Source: an uncultured Gemmatimonadota bacterium (GTDB taxonomy: Bacteria; Gemmatimonadota; Gemmatimonadetes; Gemmatimonadales; GWC2-71-9). From it: 13,370 nt of DNA. The notes below the pieces were generated by a model. That model ran no database searches, was not told the origin of the DNA, and saw nothing but the letters and a program-made list of their open reading frames with translations. A program made the position numbers and the translations under genes. The stretch is taken from positions 1-13,370 of the forward strand of contig CAMPKP010000094.1 of NCBI GenBank assembly GCA_946887295.1, written 5' to 3'. The stretch's first letter is position 1. Each line of letters starts with the position of its first letter. Below, in pieces: positions 1 to 5,581 of the stretch.

Positions 1-519
1 CGGCCCGATGCCGTGCCCCGGGAGACCATCGAGCTGCTGCTCGAGTGCGCCGTTCGAGCCCCGAACCACAAGCTGACCGAGCCCTGGCGCTTCGCGGTGC
101 TGACCGGCGATGCGAAGGCGAGATTGGCCGACATCCGGGCGGCCCACCGGCTCAAGCGCTACGACGACCCCGCTTCGAGCGAGGCCCGAGCCACGCTGGA
201 GAAGGTGCGCCGGGAGACTCTGGAGATGCCGGCCGTGATCGTGATCATGTCTCGAGTCCACGACGACGAGCTCATCCGGGAGGAAGACTACGCTTCGGTG
301 ATGATGGCCACCGCGAATCTCATGACTGCGGCGCGATACTTGGGATTGGGCACCTACCTCAGGACCGGTGGCGTCATGCGTGATCCCGCGCTGGCCGAGC
401 TGGTGTCTCTGCCGAAGGGTCACCGGATCGTGGGGGTGCTCTCACTGGGGTATCCCGCCGAGGAGGAGTCGCCCAAGCGGCGCCGGCCGGCCGGCGAGGT
501 GACGCAATGGCTGGGCTAG
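1..519 (+). CDS. Nitroreductase family protein (5' end outside window)
   Basis: FMN-dependent NAD(P)H oxidoreductase fold of the nitroreductase family (COG0778; closest in feel to the small YdjA-like group). The reading frame is open back to base 1. A GTG at 13 is available, but the residues before it (RPDAV at 1-15) continue smoothly into the family's N-terminal helix (PRETIELLLE), so the gene most likely starts upstream of the window and the basic FMN-binding N-terminal residues are missing here. Visible family signatures are APNHKLTEPWRFAVL (the 'AP..qp..WrF' block), the helix LMTAARYLGLGTYLRTG that packs near the flavin, and the C-terminal IVGVLSLGYPAEE. It ends with TAG at 517-519. The substrate cannot be told from sequence; these enzymes reduce nitro- or quinone-type compounds, or act on unknown physiological substrates. 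The next gene starts 89 bases downstream with its own ribosome binding site. Confidence 0.88.
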   Translation, partial: RPDAVPRETIELLLECAVRAPNHKLTEPWRFAVLTGDAKARLADIRAAHRLKRYDDPASSEARATLEKVRRETLEMPAVIVIMSRVHDDELIREEDYASVMMATANLMTAARYLGLGTYLRTGGVMRDPALAELVSLPKGHRIVGVLSLGYPAEEESPKRRRPAGEVTQWLG

Positions 520-567
520 GCGCAGATGTTACGGAAGCGGGATTTTCGAGGTAAGTTCGCGTCTCAC

Positions 568-583
568 GGCGGCCCCGGCCGCC
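568..583 (+). other. GC-rich hairpin in the gap between the nitroreductase and the coiled-coil gene
   Basis: Six-base perfect stem (GGCGGC at 568-573, GCCGCC at 578-583) with a four-base loop CCCG. It lies between the nitroreductase stop and the AAGGAG ribosome binding site at 595-600. No T-run follows, so it is not a convincing intrinsic terminator. It could be a leader hairpin or chance in GC-rich DNA. Confidence 0.3.
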
Positions 584-607
584 ATCCTCCACTGAAGGAG
601 ATATGCC

Positions 608-1513
608 GTGAAAGCCCGTACAGCCATTCCCATGGTCGCCTGCGCGCTGTTGCTGGGCCCGCTCGCGGTGGCGGCCCAGGACACCGCGGGGGCCCCGGCC
701 CAGGGCACGCAAGACTCGGCCGCCCAGGGGTATGCGCCTGCGGAACCGGCCCCGGCGCCGGACACCGCGGCCCAGCCCACGGCAGCCCCGACTCCCGCGC
801 CCACGGCGGCCCCGACTCCGGCGCCCGCGGCGGCTGCCGCGCCCGCTGCGGCTGCCGCGCCCGCTGCGGCTCCGGCTGCGGCTCCCGCTCCCACGGCCGC
901 GAGCCGGGCTGCGGCGCTGAGCTCGATGGGGTTCGTGGAGATCCTGTCGCCCCGGCCGACCGAGCGAATCCGGCGCGGCATCGAGGAGGCGAAGATCGAC
1001 GAGCGCGAGGCGGAAGCCGAGTACAACGAGCAGCAGGGGCTCGAGAGCCAGGTCAAGGCGATGGTCGACGTGAAGAAGCAGGAGGTCTCGACTCTCGACG
1101 CGCAGCGGAAGCTGGCCGAGAAGAGCAAGCAGGAGGCGGAGGCGGCCTCCTTCGAGGCGGAGAAGAAGGACGCCGAGCGGCACAAGCAGTTCCTGGAGAA
1201 GCGGGTCTCGCTCCACCAGGCGGAGAAGGACGCCGCGAAGGCCCGGAAGAATCTGGCGCAGGCCCGGCAGAAGGCGCTGGAGCTCGAGCTGCAGCTCGCC
1301 AGCCGGCGCTCCGACCAGGACCGCACCGGCACGACCGACACCGCGGCCTCGATGCGGAACGCGAACGTGGTCCGCGAGCTGGAGCGGAAGGTGCTCGAGG
1401 CCCAGAAGGCCGAGGCCGATCGCGAGAAGCAGCTGTCCGACAAGAACTCGGACATCGCCAAGCGGCGGCTGGATCTCTATCAGGCGCAGACGGCGGCGGT
1501 AGGAGGCAGGTAA
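608..1513 (+). CDS. Secreted Ala/Pro-rich coiled-coil protein, function unknown
   Basis: A 301-residue protein I do not recognise as a named family. The start is GTG at 608, preceded by AAGGAG at 595-600 with 7-base spacing, a strong ribosome binding site that settles the start. Residues 1-23 form a Sec signal peptide (basic n-region, hydrophobic core ACALLLGPLAV, likely cleavage after VAA before QD). Residues about 43-100 are a low-complexity Ala/Pro/Thr linker with no charge except near its start. Residues about 118-292 are almost entirely heptad-like, charged helix rich in Glu, Lys, Arg, Gln and Ala, predicting a long periplasmic coiled coil. No cysteine is present in the mature part. The layout (export signal, flexible wall-spanning linker, coiled coil) suggests a structural or scaffold role in the envelope; that is inference. 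It is probably monocistronic, with a terminator hairpin at 1535-1567. Confidence 0.85.
   Translation: MKARTAIPMVACALLLGPLAVAAQDTAGAPAQGTQDSAAQGYAPAEPAPAPDTAAQPTAAPTPAPTAAPTPAPAAAAAPAAAAAPAAAPAAAPAPTAASRAAALSSMGFVEILSPRPTERIRRGIEEAKIDEREAEAEYNEQQGLESQVKAMVDVKKQEVSTLDAQRKLAEKSKQEAEAASFEAEKKDAERHKQFLEKRVSLHQAEKDAAKARKNLAQARQKALELELQLASRRSDQDRTGTTDTAASMRNANVVRELERKVLEAQKAEADREKQLSDKNSDIAKRRLDLYQAQTAAVGGR
779..865 (+). repeat. In-frame tandem repeats encoding the Ala/Pro linker
   Basis: Two 24-base units (779-802 and 803-826) differ at only two positions and encode the doubled TAAPTPAP peptide. They are followed by two identical 18-base units (830-847 and 848-865) encoding AAAAPA-type repeats. 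All unit lengths are multiples of three, so slippage would lengthen or shorten the linker without breaking the frame. Confidence 0.8.
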
Positions 1514-1534
1514 GCCGGCAGCGCCGATTCACGG

Positions 1535-1567
1535 GCGCCCACCGCGCGGTTCTCCGGCGGTGGGCGC
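1535..1567 (+). terminator. Intrinsic terminator of the coiled-coil gene
   Basis: Perfect 11-base-pair stem (GCGCCCACCGC at 1535-1545, GCGGTGGGCGC at 1557-1567) with an 11-base loop, followed by the T-rich TTGCGTTT at 1568-1575. It sits 21 bases after the stop of the plus-strand gene and just before the stop of the convergent DUF72 gene at 1574. The T-tract is only on the plus-strand side, so it should act mainly on the coiled-coil gene, although the stem could also stop the opposing transcript. Confidence 0.8.
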
Positions 1568-1573
1568 TTGCGT

Positions 1574-2311
1574 TTACCCTCGCGGACCCGCGTCCAGCAG
1601 GTCGAGCAGCGCTCGCGCGTCGCGCGGCGCATGTCCGCCAGCATCGTTGTTGAAGTACACGTAGCAGTCCCTGGCCGCGCGTCTCAGCGCCCCGATGCGG
1701 CCGGCCCACCACTCGAGCTGCTCGCGGGTGAATCCGCCCCCCGCGCCCTGGCCCGCGTGCATCCGGATGTAGGCGAACGGCGCGGTCGTCACCAGGTCGG
1801 GCCGGACCCGCCCGCCGACCGGGATACAGAGCGCGACGGCGCGGTCACCGAGCGCCTGGTACACCTCCGGCGTATGCCAGCTGGGGTGGCGGAACTCGAG
1901 GACCCAGCGGCGACCCTCGGGAAGCGTGTCGAGGAACCTGCGCAGGAGGTCGAGATCCGCCTGGAGCGTCGGCGGCAGCTGGAAGAGGAGCGGGCCCAGC
2001 CTGGATTCGAGCCGGGAGGCGCGATCCAGGAGCAGTGCCAGAGGCTCGGCGACGTCGCGGAGCCGCCTGACGTGGGTGATGTAGCGGCTCGCCTTGACGG
2101 CGAAGACGAACCCTTCGGGGACGGCGTCGCGCCAGCGCTCGAAGATCTCGGGCCCGGGCAGCCGGTAGAACGGATTGTTCAGCTCGACCGTGGAGAAGTG
2201 GCGGGCATAGAAGGCCAGCTCATCCCGCTGCCGCAGCCCCACCGGGTAGAATACCCCCCGGCGCCAGTGCGGGTAGACGTACCCCGATGTTCCGACCCAC
2301 AGCTCGCTCAT
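1574..2311 (-). CDS. DUF72 domain-containing protein (YecE-like)
   Basis: A 245-residue protein covering the whole DUF72/YecE family (COG1801), a TIM-barrel-like family of unknown biochemical function. The signature blocks appear in order: GTSGYVYPHW near the N-terminus (7-16), FSTVELNNPFYRLP (about 39-52), FAVKASRYITH (70-80), GPLLFQLPP (106-114), LEFRHPSW (138-145), AYIRMHA and near the C-terminus YVYFNND. Length and motif order match a complete gene. The ATG start at 2311 is preceded on the minus strand by a purine-rich AAGGGGAGG ending a few bases before the start. It is transcribed divergently from the small ORF and methyltransferase that begin at 2402, and converges on the coiled-coil gene, sharing its terminator hairpin region. 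A role in nucleic-acid processing has been suggested for the family but is not established. Confidence 0.93.
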   Translation of the reverse strand: MSELWVGTSGYVYPHWRRGVFYPVGLRQRDELAFYARHFSTVELNNPFYRLPGPEIFERWRDAVPEGFVFAVKASRYITHVRRLRDVAEPLALLLDRASRLESRLGPLLFQLPPTLQADLDLLRRFLDTLPEGRRWVLEFRHPSWHTPEVYQALGDRAVALCIPVGGRVRPDLVTTAPFAYIRMHAGQGAGGGFTREQLEWWAGRIGALRRAARDCYVYFNNDAGGHAPRDARALLDLLDAGPRG

Positions 2312-2335
2312 CGGGCCTCCCCTTGTCCCGATGTC

Positions 2336-2360
2336 CCAAGCCTTGAATCTTCAGGCTTGG
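2336..2360. promoter_or_regulatory. Inverted repeat in the divergent promoter region
   Basis: Eight-base perfect arms CCAAGCCT (2336-2343) and AGGCTTGG (2353-2360) surround TGAATCTTC, where GAA and TTC extend the symmetry around a one-base bulge. It lies between the divergent starts at 2311 (minus) and 2402 (plus). The near-perfect dyad and its place favour a repressor or activator operator, or a 5' leader hairpin of the small ORF. No T-run supports a terminator. Confidence 0.5.
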
Positions 2361-2401
2361 CCGAAACCGAGCATCCCAGTCACCGAGCGAGGAGACTCGA
2401 C

Positions 2402-2470
2402 ATGACGCACGATCCCGCGGGACTTTCGATGGCGGCGCTGAACCGGGCTGTCGCCATGGTGCGGCCGTGA
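2402..2470 (+). CDS. Small upstream ORF (22 codons) coupled to the methyltransferase
   Basis: ATG at 2402 is preceded by GAGGAG at 2389-2394 with 7-base spacing, a near-ideal ribosome binding site. The ORF encodes 22 residues (MTHDPAGLSMAALNRAVAMV then RP) and its TGA at 2468-2470 overlaps the GTG start of the methyltransferase at 2467 (sequence GTGA). The methyltransferase start itself has no recognisable Shine-Dalgarno sequence, and no earlier in-frame start codon exists for it back to a stop at 2344. The simplest reading is a leader ORF whose translation delivers ribosomes to the methyltransferase. The peptide resembles nothing I know and has no run of one amino acid that would suggest classical attenuation. 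Expression is inferred from the ribosome binding site and overlap only. Confidence 0.5.
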   Translation: MTHDPAGLSMAALNRAVAMVRP

Positions 2471-3093
2471 CGTCGCTCGTCCTCTTCAGCCGCAATTTCA
2501 TCAAGCATCCGCGGATGCTCGGGTCCCTGATTCCGAGCTCGCGGTTCCTGGTCAACCGGCTCCTCGACCAGGTGGACTGGGCCAGGGCCGACACCGTGGT
2601 CGAGTACGGGCCGGGCGTGGGCACGTTCACCGAGGAGATTCTGCGCCGGCTCAAGCCGGGCGGCAGGGTGGTGGCCATCGACACCAACCGCGACTTCGCG
2701 CGCTACCTGTCGAACACCCTGCGTGACGACAGGCTCCACGTGGTCGAGGGATCGGCGGCGAACGCCCAGGAGAGCCTGCGCGAGCGGGGACTCGGACGCG
2801 CGGACTACGTGATCTCGGGGATTCCCTATTCCACCATGGATCCCGCCCTGCGGGAGCGGATCCTCAAGACCACGCACGACGTCCTTCAGCCGGACGGGTC
2901 GTTCCTGGTCTACCAGTTCACCCGTGCCGTGCTGCCGTACCTGCGCCAGGTCTTCCCCCAGGTGGATCAGGAGTTCGAGCCGCGGAACATCATGCCGGCC
3001 CGGCTCTTCTATTGCCGCCGCAACTCGGAGCGCAAGCCGGCGAACGGGCGGCGCGAGGCCCGGCCCCGGGCCCGCACCGCCTCGGATCGCTAG
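2467..3093 (+). CDS. Class I SAM-dependent methyltransferase, PmtA-like (phospholipid N-methyltransferase type)
   Basis: A 208-residue protein with a Rossmann-type methyltransferase domain. The N-terminus FSRNFIKHPRMLGSLIPSSR (7-26) is the family's membrane-proximal opening block with the 'GS..PSSR' signature. Motif I is VVEYGPGVGTFT (44-55), the acidic motif II residue is D72 in VVAIDTN, and the post-II block VISGIPYSTMD (115-125) is where PmtA and rRNA-dimethyladenosine-transferase-like proteins carry their 'SG.P' loop. Residues 183-208 form a basic, Arg-rich tail. PmtA enzymes methylate phosphatidylethanolamine towards phosphatidylcholine at the membrane; the substrate here is inference and could instead be another lipid or small molecule. 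The GTG start is fixed by homology and lacks its own ribosome binding site; the GTGA overlap with the preceding small ORF suggests translational coupling. The stop shares CTAG with the opposing gene. Confidence 0.85.
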   Translation: MTSLVLFSRNFIKHPRMLGSLIPSSRFLVNRLLDQVDWARADTVVEYGPGVGTFTEEILRRLKPGGRVVAIDTNRDFARYLSNTLRDDRLHVVEGSAANAQESLRERGLGRADYVISGIPYSTMDPALRERILKTTHDVLQPDGSFLVYQFTRAVLPYLRQVFPQVDQEFEPRNIMPARLFYCRRNSERKPANGRREARPRARTASDR

Positions 3094-3707
3094 GTCCGAA
3101 GGTCCCGGCCGCCCACCGGGGCTTCGTCGGTCTGGAAGACGCCGGAGGACTGGCTCTGCCACACCTGTTCGATGGTCCGGCGGACCTGGGGGATCACATC
3201 CTCCCGCACCGAATGTCCTTCCTGCCTGAGGAATGCCACGACGGCCCCGGGGATGATCGCCTGCAGGCGGCTCACGGCGCCGGCGTAGTCCGTGAAGCCC
3301 TGCTGCGCCAGGTCCGCGACTTCGCGATCGTCGAGCGTGAGAGCGGTGGTATGCAGCATGACGTAGCCGATGCTCGCCAGGCTGAGCGCGGTGTAGTCGT
3401 CGCGCAGGTTCTTGGGGAGCCCCTCGGTCCTGACCAGGTCGATGAGGCCTGCCGCTGCGCCGAGCACGGCCGACCCGGCGCGCTTCACCGACTCCGTGAT
3501 GCCGCCGGCCTGGCGCCGGTCGCTCAGCCCGCGGAGGTCGGAGATGTGGTGCTCGACCTTTCGATGGATCTGCCGGATCTCGGCGACGACGTCCGGATAG
3601 CCCTTGAGGTCCTCGAGCTGGCCCCGGAGCGCCTTCTCGATATGATCCTCGAGCGCGAGCATATCGGTTATATAGCTGTTGATCGCCTCGTTCTTGTCCC
3701 TTGCCAC
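3090..3707 (-). CDS. Ferritin-like (DUF892/YciF-type) helical protein
   Basis: A 205-residue, mostly alpha-helical protein. I place the start at GTG 3707, because GGAGG lies four bases upstream on the minus strand and the sequence becomes helical and family-like from there (ARDKNEAINSYITDMLALED). The longer frame back to 3818 adds a low-complexity stretch of 37 residues without such support. Features of DUF892-type ferritin-like four-helix bundles are the first helix with ALEDHIEKAL, the second helix with IHRKVEHHISDLRGL (49-61 region), a connecting GSAVLGAAAGLIDLV segment, and the later helices LASIGYVMLHTTAL and FTDYAGAVSRLQAIIP. The usual Glu and Glu-x-x-His ligands of the second helix pair are not evident, so metal binding may be partial or lost. 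DUF892 proteins are linked to stress responses. The gene diverges from nfo with a 131-base gap. The family call is inference from pattern. Confidence 0.68.
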   Translation of the reverse strand: MARDKNEAINSYITDMLALEDHIEKALRGQLEDLKGYPDVVAEIRQIHRKVEHHISDLRGLSDRRQAGGITESVKRAGSAVLGAAAGLIDLVRTEGLPKNLRDDYTALSLASIGYVMLHTTALTLDDREVADLAQQGFTDYAGAVSRLQAIIPGAVVAFLRQEGHSVREDVIPQVRRTIEQVWQSQSSGVFQTDEAPVGGRDLRT

Positions 3708-3838
3708 GAAACCTCCAGATGCTTTGGTGAACCGGATGGACCGAGCCTCGATCGCCCCTCGGGCGAGAGCCACAGGATGGGCCGCCCCGTGACCGGTGTC
3801 TGTGGGGGGCATCACCACCCCGCACCCGACCCGGCCTC

Positions 3839-4729
3839 ATGACCCGGACCATCGGCGCGCACACGATCGACAACGGCGGGATCCACATGGCGGCCCTCCG
3901 CGCCGGACGGAGCGGCATGAGGGCGCTGCAGCTCTTCACCGCGATCCCCAAGTACTACGGCGACAAGACCTCCATCAGGCCGGAGCGGGTACAGCGATTC
4001 CGCGAGGCGCTCCGCACGGCCGGGATCGACCCGGCGAACGTGCTGGTGCACTCCGCCTACGTGCTCAACACGGCCACCGCGGACCAGGAGAAGTGGAGCC
4101 GGGCGGCCGCCGGGCTTCGCAAGGAGCTGGAGCGATCCACCGCGCTCGGGGTCGGCGCGCTCTGCTTCCATCCCGGGGCCGCGACGGACGGCGACCGGGA
4201 GGGCGCCCTCGCACGGGTAGGGCTCGCGATCCGCGGCGCGCTGGAGGCGGTGCCGGGGAAGACCCGGGTCCTGATCGAGAACACCGCGGGTGCGGGGCTG
4301 ACGGTGGGGAAGACACCGGCGGAAGTGGGCGGGATGCTGAGCGAGGTGCCGCGGAGCCTTCGCGAGCGCACGGGGTACGGCCTCGACACCTGTCATCTCT
4401 TCTCGGCGGGGCACGACATCACGGCGTCGCCGGCCGCGCTGACGCGCGTCCTCGACGAGTTCGAGTCGGCCGCGGGGTCGCCGCCCGCGTTCTTCCACCT
4501 CAACGACAGCGAAGGCGCGCTCGGCTCCAACAAGGACCGGCACGTGCTCATCGGAGAGGGAAAGATCGGCACCGAGCCGTTCCGCTGGCTGCTGGCGGAC
4601 CGGCGCAGCACCGGCATTCCACTGATTCTGGAGACCCCGCAGCAGCACTACGACATCGCGGACGACGACGACTCACCCGACCCCTACGACGTCAGGATGC
4701 TCGAGCTGCTCCACTCGCTCACCGTCTAA
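3839..4729 (+). CDS. nfo: Endonuclease IV (AP endonuclease, base excision repair)
   Basis: A 296-residue TIM-barrel enzyme that cuts the DNA backbone 5' of abasic sites and removes blocked 3' ends in base excision repair, using three zinc ions. All nine expected metal ligands are visible: H71 (LVHSAYV), H111 (CFHPGA), E147 (LIENTAG), D183 and H186 (YGLDTCHLF), H220 (FFHLND), D233 and H235 (KDRHVLIGEGKIG) and E265 (LILETP). The length is close to that of the E. coli enzyme, and the start MTRTIGAHTIDNGG matches the family's 'IGAH....GG' opening, which fixes ATG 3839 despite no clear Shine-Dalgarno sequence before it. It is intact and probably monocistronic, with a hairpin terminator at 4751-4769. 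The C-terminal run of aspartates (DDDDSPD, 275-281) is a small acidic insertion before the last helix. Confidence 0.95.
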   Translation: MTRTIGAHTIDNGGIHMAALRAGRSGMRALQLFTAIPKYYGDKTSIRPERVQRFREALRTAGIDPANVLVHSAYVLNTATADQEKWSRAAAGLRKELERSTALGVGALCFHPGAATDGDREGALARVGLAIRGALEAVPGKTRVLIENTAGAGLTVGKTPAEVGGMLSEVPRSLRERTGYGLDTCHLFSAGHDITASPAALTRVLDEFESAAGSPPAFFHLNDSEGALGSNKDRHVLIGEGKIGTEPFRWLLADRRSTGIPLILETPQQHYDIADDDDSPDPYDVRMLELLHSLTV

Positions 4730-4750
4730 ACTCTCGTCAGTACGATTCCT

Positions 4751-4769
4751 GGGCACCTCTCGGGTGCCC
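4751..4769 (+). terminator. Probable terminator after nfo
   Basis: Stem GGGCACC (4751-4757) pairs with GGTGCCC (4763-4769) around a five-base loop TCTCG, 21 bases after the nfo stop. The following CGCTTCTTGCTGGCTCTC is pyrimidine-rich but not a clean T-run, so termination may be moderate. Confidence 0.6.
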
Positions 4770-4840
4770 CGCTTCTTGCTGGCTCTCTCCCCGAATCCCG
4801 AATCATCGTCGCTTACGCCGCATCGGGGGAGCGTGTCCGC

Positions 4841-5551
4841 ATGAATTCGCCAGAGCGCGCCGCAGTGCGCGGCATCGAGCTGCCGCGCCGCCCCTACCTG
4901 ATCGCCCTCTCGCTCACGATGCTGGTCGCCGCCGTCCAGTGGACCCCGCGGTTCGGCCCGCTGGCCGACCGCCAGGCCCGGAGTCTGGTCGTGCCCCGGC
5001 ATGCCGCGACGCCCTTCCGGGTGCCGGCGAAGGTGGACAGCGCGGCGCTCGAGCGGCAGGTGGTCGCCCGGTTCGAGCACTGGCCGCTCGCGCGGATCTT
5101 CTTCAGCCGGACCAAGGAGCGGGCGATCTCGGAGCGCATCGCGCGGGCGATCGTGAAGGAGGCGGGCTATCTGCAGGTGGAGCCGAGTCTCCTCGCCGGG
5201 GTGCTGCTCACCGAGAACGCGCCGCTCGACGTGCGCGCGCGCAGCAGCCAGGGGGCGATCGGGCTCATGCAGGTGATGGACTTCCATGCCGGCGAGTACG
5301 ACTGCGACTCCGACGACCTGCTGCAGGTCGAGGCCAACATCTGCCACGGCGCGCGGGTCTTCGGGTACTACCTCAAGCGCACCGGCAACGTGCGCCGCGC
5401 CCTGCTCCGCTACAACGGCTGCGTGGCGAGCACCAACACGCCGAACTGCCGCCGCTACCCCTCGAAGGTGATGCGCAACGCCCACCAGGTGCGCCGCGAG
5501 CTGCTGCAGTATCCGCCGTACAGCCTGGCGGTGGACACGACGGAGTTCTGA
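4841..5551 (+). CDS. Lytic transglycosylase with SLT domain, membrane-anchored
   Basis: A 236-residue protein that should cleave the MurNAc-GlcNAc bond of peptidoglycan, leaving 1,6-anhydro-MurNAc. A transmembrane signal anchor or uncleaved signal lies at about 18-34 (PYLIALSLTMLVAAVQW). The SLT fold follows from about 95: the catalytic glutamate is E125 in VLLTENAPLD, then the substrate-cleft motif SQGAIGLMQVM (136-146), NICHGARVFGYYLKRTG (166-182) and ALLRYNGC with the helix-capping YN (187-194). Four cysteines (155, 168, 194, 203) in the exported part could form disulfides, which is unusual for simple SLT domains. The ribosome binding site is GGGGGAG at 4825-4831 with 9-base spacing, and CCCCGA at 4789-4794 could pair with it. 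It lies tail to tail with the penicillin-binding protein gene, only 30 bases between stops, giving a neighbouring pair of wall-building and wall-cutting enzymes. Confidence 0.9.
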   Translation: MNSPERAAVRGIELPRRPYLIALSLTMLVAAVQWTPRFGPLADRQARSLVVPRHAATPFRVPAKVDSAALERQVVARFEHWPLARIFFSRTKERAISERIARAIVKEAGYLQVEPSLLAGVLLTENAPLDVRARSSQGAIGLMQVMDFHAGEYDCDSDDLLQVEANICHGARVFGYYLKRTGNVRRALLRYNGCVASTNTPNCRRYPSKVMRNAHQVRRELLQYPPYSLAVDTTEF

Positions 5552-5581
5552 GGACCGCCGCGGGCGCCGCGCTCGCGCCGA

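Noticed and set aside
530..558. Possible promoter TTACGG with 17-base spacing to TAAGTT before the coiled-coil gene
   Set aside because: The -35 match to the sigma-70 consensus is poor (two of six), so it is not worth calling without start-site data.
374..1461. Long minus-strand frames opposite the coiled-coil gene, rich in Leu, Ser or Arg
   Set aside because: They mirror the repetitive Ala/Pro and Glu/Lys codons of the plus-strand gene, which has a signal peptide and a strong ribosome binding site.
3752..3766. Hairpin TCGCCC-CTC-GGGCGA between the ferritin-like gene and nfo
   Set aside because: Only six base pairs with a three-base loop and no T-run; common by chance at this GC content.
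3705..3818. A 37-residue N-terminal extension of the ferritin-like protein from an ATG at 3818
   Set aside because: The extension is low-complexity, and the GTG at 3707 has GGAGG just upstream and begins the helical domain.
2380..3951. A 523-codon minus-strand frame spanning the methyltransferase and part of the ferritin-like gene
   Set aside because: Low-complexity Arg/Pro/Gly composition, crosses two better-supported genes and begins inside nfo; a shadow frame.
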